The position numbers were made by a program, and so were the translations under genes. A stretch of DNA of 64,000 bases from Luteibacter sp. Its GTDB lineage: Bacteria > Pseudomonadota > Gammaproteobacteria > Xanthomonadales > Rhodanobacteraceae. The first letter of the stretch is position 1; every line of letters starts with the position of its first letter. Shown here in pieces: positions 48,939 to 59,454 of this stretch. Under the pieces are notes generated by a model. That model did not search any database and was not told the DNA's origin. It saw only the letters and a list, made by a program, of their open reading frames with translations. The stretch covers positions 310,001-374,000 of the forward strand of contig NZ_WNDO01000002.1 in assembly GCF_009912395.1 (NCBI RefSeq), written 5' to 3'.

Positions 48939-50300
48939 TCAGAGTCGGCCGTCCACCGCGTGACGCGGCAGAACGTACTTCACGTCGTAGAGCAGGGACA
49001 CCGGCTTGCCGAACGCGCGGATGCCGTCGCTACCCAGGTCGACGAACTGACGATGCCCGACCGCCACCACCACGGCGTCGTAGCTACCCGGCTCGGGTGT
49101 CGCGACGGGCGTGATGCCGTATTCATGGACGGCTTCCGCGGGATGCACCCAGGGATCGTGCACGTCCACCGAGACGCCGTATCCGTCCAGCGCCCCCACG
49201 ATATCCACCACGCGCGTGTTCCGCAGGTCCGGGCAGTTTTCCTTGAAGGCCAGTCCCAGCACCAGCACGCGCGCCGCCACCGGGTTGATGCCCTTGCGCA
49301 CCATCAGGCATACGACCTCACTGGCGACATAGGGACCCATGCCATCGTTGGTCCGGCGTCCGGCCAGGATGACGTCGGGGTGGTGTCCCACCTGCTGCGC
49401 CTTGTGCGTGAGGTAGTAAGGATCCACGCTGATGCAATGGCCACCGACCAGTCCCGGCCGGAAGGGCAGGAAGTTCCACTTGGTGCCCGCTGCTTCCAGT
49501 ACTTCGAGGGTGTCGATGCCGAGCTTGTTGAAGAGGATGGCCAGGTCATTGACCAGGGCGATGTTCAGGTCCCGTTGGGTGTTCTCGATGACCTTGGCCG
49601 CTTCGGCGACCTTGATCGAGCTGGCCCGGTGGGTTCCTGCGACGATGATCGAGCGGTATAGCCGATCGACAAAGTCCGCCGCTTCCGGGGTCGAGCCGGA
49701 CGTGACCTTGAGGATGCCCGTGACACGGTGCTCGCGGTCGCCTGGATTGATCCGTTCGGGGCTGTAGCCGGCGAAGAAGTCCTGGTTGAACACCAGGCCG
49801 GATTCCCGTTCGAGGATAGGTACGCAGACCTCTTCGGTGCAGCCGGGGTAGACGGTGGATTCGTACACCACGATGTCCCCGGGCTTGAGGACCTTGCCGA
49901 TCGTCTCGCTGGCCCGTATCAGAGGTAGCAGGTCGGGGCGTTTGGCGTCGTCGATGGGCGTGGGGACGGTGACGATATAGACATCGCAGTCTGCGAGATC
50001 GCCGATACCTGAGGAAAAGCGGAGCCTGCGGGCACCGGCGAGCTCGTCACCGTCGACTTCGAGGGTGCCGTCATGGCCGTTGCGCAGTTCGTCGATGCGC
50101 GCATTATTGATGTCGAAACCGAGGGTTGCGTATCGCTTGCCGAATTCGACGGCAAGTGGCAACCCGACATAGCCAAGACCGACGATGCCGATCCTCGCCG
50201 TATCCAGCGTTCGCGGATATTCGGCAACATAAAGTTGCGATCCGGCGCGCGGTTCATGTGCCGCGGCGCCGCCTTCGGTTCGGCGACTTGCAGTGTCCAT
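48939..50300 (-). CDS. Nucleotide-sugar dehydrogenase (TviB/WbpO/WbpA type)
   Basis: The 453-residue UDP-glucose/GDP-mannose dehydrogenase family protein has [15 protein letters not shown] (NAD), [23 protein letters not shown], the catalytic Cys in [12 protein letters not shown], and a C-terminal domain with [16 protein letters not shown]. This pattern is closer to TviB/WbpO-like UDP-N-acetylhexosamine dehydrogenases than to Ugd. It supplies a uronic or aminouronic acid donor, so the polymer is probably acidic. First gene of the minus-strand EPS block. Confidence 0.87.
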   Translation of the reverse strand: MDTASRRTEGGAAAHEPRAGSQLYVAEYPRTLDTARIGIVGLGYVGLPLAVEFGKRYATLGFDINNARIDELRNGHDGTLEVDGDELAGARRLRFSSGIGDLADCDVYIVTVPTPIDDAKRPDLLPLIRASETIGKVLKPGDIVVYESTVYPGCTEEVCVPILERESGLVFNQDFFAGYSPERINPGDREHRVTGILKVTSGSTPEAADFVDRLYRSIIVAGTHRASSIKVAEAAKVIENTQRDLNIALVNDLAILFNKLGIDTLEVLEAAGTKWNFLPFRPGLVGGHCISVDPYYLTHKAQQVGHHPDVILAGRRTNDGMGPYVASEVVCLMVRKGINPVAARVLVLGLAFKENCPDLRNTRVVDIVGALDGYGVSVDVHDPWVHPAEAVHEYGITPVATPEPGSYDAVVVAVGHRQFVDLGSDGIRAFGKPVSLLYDVKYVLPRHAVDGRL

Positions 50301-50557
50301 TCGCGCGTCCTACCCCTGGTTGGCGATCGAAAACCCCATGGGACGGGGCGAAAGAAGCGTAGCAACGCGGCCCGCGCCTGCCTGTACCGCTTATGGCGCT
50401 GGCCGAATGGCCAATCCGGGGGTGGTACCGAACGATAGAGGTATGGACGGCCCAACGCCCGATTGACGTTTACATTGTTACGGCGCCGCGATAAGGTTCG
50501 TGACGCCTGCCAATGACGGCCGGGCCCTCGATGTTCAACCAGTTATGCGGCCTGCCC

Positions 50558-51208
50558 ATGTCCACGCGACCCCACATCGGCCCTGTCCGCGTGGCCTTGC
50601 TCGATGACCACGCGCTTGTGCGCAAGGGACTCGAAGCCGAGCTGGCCGGCGATAAGGGAATGGTTGTCGTCGGTAGTTACGGCTCCAGCAAATCGTTCAA
50701 GGAGAATTTGGAAAGGTTCCCCTTCGATGTGGCCGTGATCGATTATTCCCTGGGCAGCGGTGAAGCCGACGGAGTCCAGCTCGTCAGGCAGCTGCTCTCC
50801 AAAGACGCCTCAATGAAGATTCTCATCGTGTCCGCCTACGACGACGGGGTCGTGGTGGGCAACCTGATACGCGCCGGTGCGAAGGGGTTCGTGGCGAAGA
50901 GCCGCCCCCTGGCGGAGGTCAGCACGGGAATACGGGAAGTCTTCAAAGGTGCGATCTACACGGCCTACACGGAGATCGTCGAAGTCCAGCTTCCGGCGGT
51001 TGATCTGCTTTCCCCCAACGAGTACGAGGTCGTCCGGTATTTTTCGGAAGGCATGTCGGTGAGCCAGATCGCCAGCCAGCTCAACAAGAGCATGAAGACC
51101 ATCAGCACCCAGAAGTCGAATGCCTGCAAGAAGCTTGGCGTGAACAGCGACGTGGAGTTGCTCAAGGTGATCCTTCCCCATTTCAAGAGTATCGGTAGCT
51201 CGTCGTGA
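50558..51208 (+). CDS. RcsB-like response regulator with LuxR-type DNA-binding domain
   Basis: About 216 residues from ATG 50558 (ATGs at 50531 and 50513 are also in frame; none has a good ribosome site). The receiver domain has the acidic pair LLDDHALVRKG, phospho-acceptor Asp62 in AVIDYSLG, and the conserved Lys in GFVAKSRP. The LuxR-type helix-turn-helix is LSPNEYEVVRYFSEGMSVSQ followed by MKTISTQKSNACKKLG. It is divergent from the nucleotide-sugar dehydrogenase and overlaps the sensor kinase gene (GTGA, 51205-51208). It probably controls the EPS block; this is inferred from position. Confidence 0.82.
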   Translation: MSTRPHIGPVRVALLDDHALVRKGLEAELAGDKGMVVVGSYGSSKSFKENLERFPFDVAVIDYSLGSGEADGVQLVRQLLSKDASMKILIVSAYDDGVVVGNLIRAGAKGFVAKSRPLAEVSTGIREVFKGAIYTAYTEIVEVQLPAVDLLSPNEYEVVRYFSEGMSVSQIASQLNKSMKTISTQKSNACKKLGVNSDVELLKVILPHFKSIGSSS

Positions 51209-53490
51209 TACGTACGGTGGCGCGCGCGATCCTTCTGCTGGCTGCGTGTACCGCCTGCATGGGCGCCTCGCCACCGCCGCCGGATGCGGCGGCGATCCGG
51301 CGGTGGGTGGCGGCACATCCGGTGGTGCGCGTCGCGTTGGACGACCAGCTCGGCGGTGAAGTCGTCGGCGGCAAGGCCAATCCGCTGGTCACCGAATACC
51401 TGCAGATCGCTTCGCGCAACTCGGGTGTCAAGTTCGAGCCCATGCACATGAATTCGTGGAACGACGCGGTCAAGGCGTTTCGTGAGGGTAGGGCGGACAT
51501 TCTCCCTTCGCTGACCGACCGGCTCCTGGCGACGGATGCCGGTCCTGATACCCTTCTTTCCACGCCGTTCTACGTGGGACGCACACTCATCATCGCGCGG
51601 ACGGTCGGCCCCGAAAAACTCGACCTGCATGCCCTGCGTGGACGCGCTGTCGCCTTTCGCAAGGGAGGTGCCTACGAGGAATGGTTGCGCCGCGAACATC
51701 CTGAAATCCAGCGTGTGCCCTTGGGCGATGTCATCCAGGTGCTCGGGGCGGTGGAGAGCGGCATCGCATACGCCGCCATTGGCGCCGACGTTTCCTATTA
51801 TCCGATCGTGAGGCGTGACTACCCCGTCGTGCTGCATGTCGCGGGTGACATTCCCGACGTGCCGGTGACGGTACGGGTGGCCGTGCGTCGTGACGAGCCG
51901 GAGTTACTGGCCCTGGTACAGGGTTCGCTCAGCGGCGTGGCCGACAGTGACAACGAGCGCATCGTCGAGCACTGGCTACAGACGGTCTACATGAGGGCCC
52001 CGTCGATCGCGATGGTGCTTTCCATCTATTGGAAGCAGCTGCTCTTCGGCTCCACCCTGCTGATCTTTTCGCTGCTGATGATGCGTCGCGCGCAGATGCT
52101 GTCGCGAAAGAGCGAGCAGCAGAAAACCATGCTGCTCGCGGTCATGAGCCATGAGGTGCGCAACGCGGTGAATGCGGTGACCTCGTCGATCGACCTGCTC
52201 GCGCGTACGCCGCTCAGTGGTCCGCAACACGACCTGATGGCCATCGCACTGTCCAGCAGCCGCAACCTGCAGGGGTTATTGCGCAACGCGCTGGAGTTCA
52301 CTCGCAACGAGACGGCAGGCTTCACGCCTGACCTCGCCTCGTGCGACGCCTATGCCATCGCACGCGACGCACTCCAGGCGCATCAGGCCGCCCTTGAGGC
52401 GAAGGGCGTCGATATCCGGCTCGATCTGCCGCGTGGTCCGTTGCCCTGGTTGTTGCTCGATGGACCACGCCTGCGCCAGGTGGTGGACAACCTTGTCGGC
52501 AACGCCGTCAAGTTCACCGCGCGAGGCCATGTCGGTGTCGCGTTGTGGCAGGACGACGGTGGCTCGGGGGCTGACCACGTGCGCCGGTTGTTCATCGAGG
52601 TGTCGGACACCGGCGAGGGCATACCGCAGGATCGCCAGCGCGACGTGTTCGAGGCGTTCGGCCAGGCGCACGGTAGCCGGTCGCGCCAGTTGGGCGGCGC
52701 CGGACTGGGCCTCGCGATCTGTCGCGACATCGTCACGCAACTGGGGGGCACGCTCGAGCTGAACAGCGCGGTGGGCGTGGGCACCACGGTGCGCCTCGTG
52801 CTTCCGACCAGCCTGATCCCGCTGGAGGTCGATACGGTCACGGCGGAGGAGATGCCTTCCGCATTCGATGACGAAGGCAGCGTCCTGCTCGTCGAAGATC
52901 ATCCCGCCAACCGGCAGGTACTCACCGCTCAACTGCGTCATCTCGGCTACGACGTGATAGCCGTGGGCGAGGGGCGTGCGGCGGTCGATGCATTCCAGAC
53001 CCAACGTTTCGATGCCGTGCTGCTGGATTGCGAGCTGCCCGACATGCCCGGCTACGACGTGGCGCGAGCATTGCGGGCGATCGAGTCCCGCCACGCGCTG
53101 GCCCCCGCGAAGCTCGTGGCGATTTCCGCGAGCACGGGCGAAGACCATGTGCGCCGCTGCGAGGCGGCAGGCATCGATGTCGTGCTGGGCAAGCCGCTGG
53201 ACATCCCGACGCTTTGCACGGCGCTGTTCGCGCCCTTCGACATCGACCAGGCCCGGGACACGTTTCGCAAGGAATCGCGAAAGGATCTCACGAGGCTCCG
53301 AGCCGCGCTGGCCGCGGACGACAGGCACGACGCGGCGCGAGCGGTGCACCGCATGCGCGGCGGGGCCCTCATCTGCGGGGCGTCCGATCTCGCCGCGTTG
53401 CTCGGCGAGCTGGAATCCATGCTCGCGACCGGTCATGGCGATCATTCCGCGCTGGAAGATGCCATCGCTCGCGCCGAAAGCCTGATCTGA
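51205..53490 (+). CDS. BvgS-like hybrid sensor kinase with periplasmic solute-binding domain
   Basis: The 761-residue protein has a signal sequence and a periplasmic SBP_bac_3 (Venus-flytrap) domain (about 35-265), one membrane helix (about 275-295), HisKA with His316 in AVMSHEVRN, HATPase ([25 protein letters not shown]), a receiver with Asp608 in [11 protein letters not shown], and a C-terminal HPt domain with His715 in [10 protein letters not shown]. This is an unorthodox His-Asp-His relay that should end at the Asp of the RR encoded just upstream. There is no PAS domain, unlike classical BvgS. The GTG start overlaps the RR stop. Confidence 0.87.
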   Translation: MIRTVARAILLLAACTACMGASPPPPDAAAIRRWVAAHPVVRVALDDQLGGEVVGGKANPLVTEYLQIASRNSGVKFEPMHMNSWNDAVKAFREGRADILPSLTDRLLATDAGPDTLLSTPFYVGRTLIIARTVGPEKLDLHALRGRAVAFRKGGAYEEWLRREHPEIQRVPLGDVIQVLGAVESGIAYAAIGADVSYYPIVRRDYPVVLHVAGDIPDVPVTVRVAVRRDEPELLALVQGSLSGVADSDNERIVEHWLQTVYMRAPSIAMVLSIYWKQLLFGSTLLIFSLLMMRRAQMLSRKSEQQKTMLLAVMSHEVRNAVNAVTSSIDLLARTPLSGPQHDLMAIALSSSRNLQGLLRNALEFTRNETAGFTPDLASCDAYAIARDALQAHQAALEAKGVDIRLDLPRGPLPWLLLDGPRLRQVVDNLVGNAVKFTARGHVGVALWQDDGGSGADHVRRLFIEVSDTGEGIPQDRQRDVFEAFGQAHGSRSRQLGGAGLGLAICRDIVTQLGGTLELNSAVGVGTTVRLVLPTSLIPLEVDTVTAEEMPSAFDDEGSVLLVEDHPANRQVLTAQLRHLGYDVIAVGEGRAAVDAFQTQRFDAVLLDCELPDMPGYDVARALRAIESRHALAPAKLVAISASTGEDHVRRCEAAGIDVVLGKPLDIPTLCTALFAPFDIDQARDTFRKESRKDLTRLRAALAADDRHDAARAVHRMRGGALICGASDLAALLGELESMLATGHGDHSALEDAIARAESLI

Positions 53491-53576
53491 ACGAAGGCGT
53501 CCGCATGACGCCCTTTAAACGGTCAGGCGTGTACCCATGTGTTTTGGGGTTTCCCGTCACGCAACGGAGTACATCG

Positions 53577-54437
53577 ATGTCCGGCATCAACGCAGCCGCA
53601 AGCGGCACGTTCCGAATCGGTGGCGATCTCGAGGTGAACCGCCTCGGTTTCGGCGCCATGCGCATCACCGGCAAGGGGATCTGGGGCGATCCCGCCGACC
53701 CGCAGAAGGCTCGCGCCACGCTGCGCAAGCTTCCCGAACTGGGCGTGAACTTCATCGACACCGCCGACAGCTACGGTCCTTATGTGAGCGAGGACCTGAT
53801 CCGTGAGGTGCTGCATCCCTATAAGAACCTCGTCGTGGCGACCAAGGCTGGCCTGACCCGTAGCGGACCCGACGTGTGGCCTCCGCTGGGCCGTCCGGAA
53901 TACCTGCGCCAGTGCGTGCTCATGAGCCTTCGTCGCCTGGGCGTCGAGCGCATCGACCTGTGGCAGCTGCACCGTATCGACGCCAAGGTGCCCCGCGACG
54001 AGCAGTTCGACGTGATCAAACAGATGCAGAAAGAAGGCCTGATCCGGCACGTGGGCCTGTCGGAAGTGAACGTCGAGGAGATCGAGGCCGCCTCGAAGTA
54101 CTTCACGGTGACCACGGTGCAGAACCTCTACAACCTCGGCAACCGCAAGAGTGAGGAGGTGCTGGACCATTGCGGCAAGAAGAACATCGGCTTCATTCCG
54201 TGGTATCCGCTGGCTGCTGGCAAGCTCGCCGAAAAGGGCTCGATCCTGTCGAAGATCGCCGACAAGCTCGGTGCGACCGATGGCCAGGTGGCGCTGGCCT
54301 GGCTGTTGAAGCGCTCGCCCGTCATGCTGCCCATCCCCGGAACGGGCAGCCCCGACCACCTCGAGGAAAACGTGAAGGCGGCTTCGCTGAGCCTTTCCGA
54401 CGAGGACTTCAAGGCGCTGGAAGCAGCGGCGAAGTAA
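53577..54437 (+). CDS. Aldo/keto reductase (YajO/Tas-like family)
   Basis: The 286-residue TIM-barrel oxidoreductase has catalytic residues Asp61, Tyr66, Lys90 and His132 ([24 protein letters not shown]) and cofactor-binding IPWYPLAAG and [15 protein letters not shown]. It probably reduces aldehydes with NADPH. The start ATG 53577 has ACGGAG upstream. A 9-bp GC hairpin (54459-54467 with 54477-54485) follows the gene and may attenuate transcription. Confidence 0.83.
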   Translation: MSGINAAASGTFRIGGDLEVNRLGFGAMRITGKGIWGDPADPQKARATLRKLPELGVNFIDTADSYGPYVSEDLIREVLHPYKNLVVATKAGLTRSGPDVWPPLGRPEYLRQCVLMSLRRLGVERIDLWQLHRIDAKVPRDEQFDVIKQMQKEGLIRHVGLSEVNVEEIEAASKYFTVTTVQNLYNLGNRKSEEVLDHCGKKNIGFIPWYPLAAGKLAEKGSILSKIADKLGATDGQVALAWLLKRSPVMLPIPGTGSPDHLEENVKAASLSLSDEDFKALEAAAK

Positions 54438-54527
54438 TCGCCTAGGCCGCCTGGACTGGCCCTCCGTCGTATGGGCGGAGGGCCGTCGTCGTCGCATGAT
54501 CTTGCTACCGTCGCACGCGGGATCGCC

Positions 54528-55352
54528 ATGAACGCCCAGGTCGCCACGCCCATCTGGCAGGGTACGCCCAGCCGCCTTCCTTTCGTGCGGGCCTTGCAGG
54601 AAGCTCGCTATGCACGTCGGTTCTTCGCGCATACGGCGCTGACGCACCATATCTATCGCGGCGTGTTCGCCTCGTTCGACGAGGCGCAGGCCAGCATCCC
54701 CACCGAGCGGACCAGCGGGTACGACAACGCGGATTCCGCCGAGCTTTACCGTGAGCGTACGCGCCGCGTCTTCATCAACGATTACCCGATGATCCATTGG
54801 CTTGGCCGCTTCTTCGCAGAGGGCGCACGGGGTGTCTTCGACGTGGGCGGCCACATCGGCATCGCGTACTACGCCTATCGCCGATACCTGGACTACCCGC
54901 CCGAGCTGCGCTGGACGGTGCTGGACGTGCCGGCGGTGAATGCGGCAGGCGCGCATTGGGCACGAGAGCACGACACCTGGGGGCAACTGGGGTTCGCCAG
55001 CGACATCGTTGGAGCCTCCGGCGTGGACGTGCTTTTCGCCGCGGGCTCCCTGCAATACCTTCGGGTGACCCTGGCTGAAGCACTGGCCACGCTTGCCGAC
55101 AAGCCTCGCTATCTTTTGCTCAATTCCGTACCGGTACACATGCGCGAGTCGTATTTCACCGTGCAGAACATCGGCGTGGCCTGCTGCCCGTACCGGGTGA
55201 CGGCGGAACGGGACTTCCTCGGTGGCCTGGCGGCACTGGGGTACCGCCTGCAAGACCGCTGGGAGAATCCCCAGCGGCACTGCACCATTCCGTTCCATCC
55301 CGACCTGTCGCTCGACCGTTACTTCGGCTTCGCCTTCCGCCGCGACGATTGA
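54528..55352 (+). CDS. TIGR04325-type methyltransferase
   Basis: The 274-residue SAM-dependent methyltransferase is of the group often found in surface polysaccharide loci. Motif I is GVFDVGGHIGIAYYAY; conserved YRERTRRVFINDYPMIHWLG and RWTVLDVPAVNAAGAHWA match the family. The substrate is unknown. It ends 34 bases inside the convergent RND gene. Not adjacent to a polysaccharide gene cluster here, though it lies 4 kb from the EPS block. Confidence 0.78.
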   Translation: MNAQVATPIWQGTPSRLPFVRALQEARYARRFFAHTALTHHIYRGVFASFDEAQASIPTERTSGYDNADSAELYRERTRRVFINDYPMIHWLGRFFAEGARGVFDVGGHIGIAYYAYRRYLDYPPELRWTVLDVPAVNAAGAHWAREHDTWGQLGFASDIVGASGVDVLFAAGSLQYLRVTLAEALATLADKPRYLLLNSVPVHMRESYFTVQNIGVACCPYRVTAERDFLGGLAALGYRLQDRWENPQRHCTIPFHPDLSLDRYFGFAFRRDD

Positions 55353-58300
55353 TCCTCCCGGCGCCGCTCCATCCAGTCGTACAGCACGGGCAGCAGCACC
55401 AGCGTGAGCAGCGTGGAGGTGATGAGGCCGCCGACCACCACGGTCGCGAGGGGGCGCTGGGTTTCCGCACCCACGCCCGACGACAGCAGCATCGGCACCA
55501 GGCCGAGGATCGCGACGCTGGCCGTCATCAGCACGGGCCGCAGGCGCAGTGCGGTGCCACGGATCACGGCTTCACGCACGCCAAGACCGGCCTGCCGTTG
55601 TTCGTTGAGGAAGCTCACCAGCACGATGCCGTTGAGCATCGCCACGCCGAACACGGCGATGAAGCCGATGGCCGATGGCACGGAAAGGTACTGCCCGGTG
55701 AGGAACAGACCGACCACGCCGCCAATCACCGCGAAGGGCACGTTGGCGAGGATCAGGCCCGCATAGCGCACGGAATTGAACGCCGTATAGAGCAGCACGA
55801 AGATGAAGAAGATCGTGGCCGGCACGATCAGCGAGAGCCGCTTCAGCGCGCGCTGCTGGTTTTCGAACGCGCCGCCCCATTCGGTGTAGTAGCCCGTGGG
55901 CATCGTCAGTTCCTTCGCGATGCGGTCATTGGCTTCCTGCACGAAGCCGTCGATGTCGCGGCCGCGCACGTCCATCTGGATGACGGCATAGCGTTGCAGC
56001 GATTCACGGCGGATGAAGGAATAGCCCTCCGCCTCGCTGACCTTCGCCACTTGGTCCAGTTGCACCAGCGCGCCGGTTGGCGTGCGGATCGGGATGCGCC
56101 GGATGGCGGTGAGCGACACCTTGTTCGCATCGTCCAGGCGCACCGTCATATCGAAGCGACGGATACCGTCGAGCAGGGTGCTCACGGCCTCGCCACCGAT
56201 GCCGTTGCGGACGAAGGTCAGCACGTCGTCGGCGTTCAGGCCGTACCGGGACAGTGCCTCGCGATCCACCTCGATGCGCAGCTGCGGCTTGCCAATGTTG
56301 GCTTCCAGGGCGAGGTCGGCTACGCCGGGCACCTGGGCCAGCACGTCCTTGATCTTGCCGCTCAGGCGATCCAGTTCACCGAGATCGTCGCCGTAGATCT
56401 TCAGCGCGAGCGTGGCGCGCACGCCGGAGATCAGTTCCTCGATGCGCATCTGGATCGGCTGGGTGTAGCTGACCACCGCCGTCGGCAACGCGTCGGACAG
56501 TTCCTTCTGCATGTCCGCCTCGATGGATTCCAGGGTCTGGCCGCTGCGCCAGGTGGATTTGGGCTTGAGCGGTGTGTAGACCTCCATGTAGTTCACGTCC
56601 GCCGTCTCGCCCTTTTCGGCGCGGCCGATCATCGCCAGCGTGGTATCCACTTCGGGAAACTTCGCCTTGATCCGCTCGGCGACCTGGCGCGACAGATCGA
56701 TGGACTCCTCCAGCGAGGCCGAGGGAATCGACGTGATGCGCCACATGATGGCGCCCTCGCGCAGGTTGGGCATGAACTCCTTGCCGAGGAAGGGGAACAG
56801 GGCAAGCGCGCCGACCAGTGCAGCCCCCGCCACGCCGATCACCGTGCGGCGATGGGCGAGGGCCCAACCCAGCAGGCGGCCGTAGCCCCGCTTGATCCAG
56901 GCCACCAGGCGCGTGTCCTTTTCTTGCTTGGGCTTGAGCAGCAACGCTGCCAGCACGGGAATCAGGGTGAGCGCGAGGATCAGCGAGCCGGCCATGGCGA
57001 AGCTGATGTTGAAGGCCATGGGCTTGAACATCTTGTCTTCGAGGCCTTGCAGACTGAACAGCGGCAGGAAGACCACGATGATGATGAGGATCGCGAAGGC
57101 GATGGGATTGGCCACCTCGCGCGCGGCTTCGAGCACGGCGGCCGTGCGGTCGACCTGTTCGCCGTGCGCCTTGCGTTCGGCCATGATGCGGAAGGCGTTC
57201 TCGACCATCACCACCGCGCCATCCACCATCATGCCGATGCCGATCGCGAGGCCCGCCAGCGACATTAGGTTGGCGGAGAGGCCGGCCTGGTCCATGCAGA
57301 TGAAGGCGATCAGCATCGCCAGCGGCAAGGTCACCACCACGACGAGCGCGCTGCGCAGTTCGCCCAGGAACAGGAACAGCACCACGGCAACGAGTATCGA
57401 GCCTTCGACGAGGGCGCGCACGGCGGTGCCGACGGCGGCGTCGACCAGTTCCGTTCGCTCGTACACCGGCTTGATCTCGACACCCTTGGGCAGGGTCCGT
57501 TTCACGGTGTCGAGCTTGGCCTTCACGGCATCGACCACGCTTTTGGCGTTCTCGCCGATGCGGGCGAGGGCCTGGCCCATCACCACTTCCTTGCCGTCGC
57601 GGGTGACGGCGCCGGTGCGCGGCGCGCCGGCTTCCGTGACGCTCGCCACGTCACGCACGTAGATGGGCGTGCCGTCTTCCGTCTTCAGTACGATGTTGCC
57701 GATGTCGCGTGCGTCGCGAACGAGGCCCAGGCCACGCACGAGGTATTGCTCGCGGCCCACGTCGATGAAGTTGCCGCCGACCTGTGCGTTGTTAGCTTCC
57801 AGCGCCTGCATCACGTCCTTGAACGAGAGGTCGTGCGCGATGAGCTTCATCGGGTCGACCTTCACCTGGTACTGCTTCTCCTGGCCGCCCCAGGAGGTGA
57901 CATCATCCACACCGGGGGCCGTGCGCAGGATGAGGCGCACGGTCCAATCCTGGAGCGTGCGCAGATCCATGTCGGAGGGCGCGTTCTTCAATGTTTCGTC
58001 CGCGCGCTCCACGGTGTACCAGAACACCTGGCCCAGGCCGGACGTGTTCGGGCCCATTTCCGGTTTGCCGTAGCCGGCGGGGAGGCGGTCGCCCACCTGT
58101 TGCAGGCGCTCGTTCACCAGTTGCCGGGCGAAATAGATGTCCATGTCGTCGGCGAAATAGACCGACACGTAAGACAGGCCGAACAGGCTCACGGAGCGGA
58201 TCTGCTCGACCTTGGGCAGGCCGGCCAGCGCCGATTCCACGGGCGTGGTCAGCAGTTGTTCCACGTCCTCGGCGGCGAGGCCGCGGGCCTCCGTGTAGAC

Positions 58301-58447
58301 GTTCACCTGTACGGGAGTGACATCGGGGAAGGCGTCGATGGGCAGGCGGCGCACCGCCTGGAAGCCGAGGAAGCCGATCACCACGAAGACGATCAGCACC
58401 AGCACCTTGTACTTGAGGGAGAGGGCGACGAGGCGTTGCAGCATCAC
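55319..58447 (-). CDS. Heavy-metal/cation RND efflux pump (CzcA/CusA family)
   Basis: The 1042-residue inner-membrane RND transporter of the HME family has the opening KYKVLVLIVFVVIGFLGFQ, DAFPDVTPVQVNVYTEA, and twelve membrane helices with two large periplasmic loops. The fourth-helix motif is AIGIGMMVDGAVVMVENAF, with no DFG; it resembles the HME group of unassigned metal specificity rather than the zinc/cobalt/cadmium (DFG) or copper (CusA) type. The start is GTG 58447 or ATG 58444, overlapping the adaptor stop. Confidence 0.88.
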   Translation of the reverse strand: MMLQRLVALSLKYKVLVLIVFVVIGFLGFQAVRRLPIDAFPDVTPVQVNVYTEARGLAAEDVEQLLTTPVESALAGLPKVEQIRSVSLFGLSYVSVYFADDMDIYFARQLVNERLQQVGDRLPAGYGKPEMGPNTSGLGQVFWYTVERADETLKNAPSDMDLRTLQDWTVRLILRTAPGVDDVTSWGGQEKQYQVKVDPMKLIAHDLSFKDVMQALEANNAQVGGNFIDVGREQYLVRGLGLVRDARDIGNIVLKTEDGTPIYVRDVASVTEAGAPRTGAVTRDGKEVVMGQALARIGENAKSVVDAVKAKLDTVKRTLPKGVEIKPVYERTELVDAAVGTAVRALVEGSILVAVVLFLFLGELRSALVVVVTLPLAMLIAFICMDQAGLSANLMSLAGLAIGIGMMVDGAVVMVENAFRIMAERKAHGEQVDRTAAVLEAAREVANPIAFAILIIIVVFLPLFSLQGLEDKMFKPMAFNISFAMAGSLILALTLIPVLAALLLKPKQEKDTRLVAWIKRGYGRLLGWALAHRRTVIGVAGAALVGALALFPFLGKEFMPNLREGAIMWRITSIPSASLEESIDLSRQVAERIKAKFPEVDTTLAMIGRAEKGETADVNYMEVYTPLKPKSTWRSGQTLESIEADMQKELSDALPTAVVSYTQPIQMRIEELISGVRATLALKIYGDDLGELDRLSGKIKDVLAQVPGVADLALEANIGKPQLRIEVDREALSRYGLNADDVLTFVRNGIGGEAVSTLLDGIRRFDMTVRLDDANKVSLTAIRRIPIRTPTGALVQLDQVAKVSEAEGYSFIRRESLQRYAVIQMDVRGRDIDGFVQEANDRIAKELTMPTGYYTEWGGAFENQQRALKRLSLIVPATIFFIFVLLYTAFNSVRYAGLILANVPFAVIGGVVGLFLTGQYLSVPSAIGFIAVFGVAMLNGIVLVSFLNEQRQAGLGVREAVIRGTALRLRPVLMTASVAILGLVPMLLSSGVGAETQRPLATVVVGGLITSTLLTLVLLPVLYDWMERRREDQSSRRKAKPK

Positions 58448-59454
58448 TCTTCTCCCAGCTGCGAACGCAGGATGCGGGCCTTGAGCGCGAAGGCGCCCTT
58501 GCGCACGTAGGTGGTGCCGGAGGAGAGGCCTTGCGTGATGGCGGTCCAGCCGTCACGGGTTTCGCCCGTCTCGACCGGAGCGGCTTCGAACGGGCCGTCC
58601 TTCGTCTTGCGGACGAACACGGTCGGCTGGTTCTGCAAGAGCACGATGGCTTCGGCGGGCACGGCGAGCTGACGGGTGTCCTTGCCGATGGCGATGCGCG
58701 TCTCGACCAGTTCGTCGGGATGCAGCAGGTCTTTCCGGTTGTCGACACGAACGCGGACAGGGACGGTGCGCGTCTTCTCGTCGGTCTGGTGCGAGCGCTG
58801 GATCACCTTGCCGGGCAGCTCGTTGCCGTGGGCCAGGACGGTGACGGCATCGCCTTCCTTTACTTCCTCGGCAGCAGCGGGAGCGAGGCGAGCCTCTACC
58901 CAGACGGTGTCTTCGGTGACCAGGGTGAACAGCGTCTGCCCGGGCTCCACACGCTGGCCGACCAGGAAGTCGTCGGTGGTGACGCGGCCGGCGCTCGGGG
59001 CGAGCAGTTCGAAGCTACCGTCGGCGGCCGAGGAGCCGCGCTTGACGACACGCGACACCTGCCCGTCGGACAGACCATAGGCGCGGAGTTTGGCCCGAGC
59101 CTGGTCGCGCGCGACAAGCGCTTCGTTGTAGCGACGGGCGGACACAGCCTGTTCGCCGAGCACGGACACGCGGTTCCAGTCCTGGCTGGCGACGATCAGC
59201 TGTCCCTGGGTCTCGGCGACGTCGACGCGCGGTGAGACGAGCACGGTGGAATAGGCGTCCACTTTTACTTCGCCCGGGGCATTGAGTCGGTCGGTGACCG
59301 TGCGGTCGGTGAGCGTGTCGAGGACGATGCCGGCGTCGCGGATCGCCGCGGCGTCCAGGCGTAACGGATTGGATGGCGATGCTTCCTCGGCGAGGGCCGG
59401 AAAGACCGCGATGGACAGGGCGAGGCCAAGCAGGTGGCGGCGGAACGTTTTCAT
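58444..59454 (-). CDS. RND periplasmic adaptor (CzcB/HlyD family)
   Basis: The 336-residue protein has a signal peptide (MKTFRRHLLGLALSIAVFPALA), a barrel-sandwich (lipoyl-like) segment (LNAPGEVKVDAYSTVLVSPR), a helical hairpin (QDWNRVSVLGEQAVSARRYNEALVARDQARAK) and a beta-barrel (DTVWVEARLAPAAAEEVKEG). It links the inner-membrane pump to an outer-membrane channel. ATGA overlap with the outer-membrane gene upstream. Confidence 0.87.
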   Translation of the reverse strand: MKTFRRHLLGLALSIAVFPALAEEASPSNPLRLDAAAIRDAGIVLDTLTDRTVTDRLNAPGEVKVDAYSTVLVSPRVDVAETQGQLIVASQDWNRVSVLGEQAVSARRYNEALVARDQARAKLRAYGLSDGQVSRVVKRGSSAADGSFELLAPSAGRVTTDDFLVGQRVEPGQTLFTLVTEDTVWVEARLAPAAAEEVKEGDAVTVLAHGNELPGKVIQRSHQTDEKTRTVPVRVRVDNRKDLLHPDELVETRIAIGKDTRQLAVPAEAIVLLQNQPTVFVRKTKDGPFEAAPVETGETRDGWTAITQGLSSGTTYVRKGAFALKARILRSQLGEE

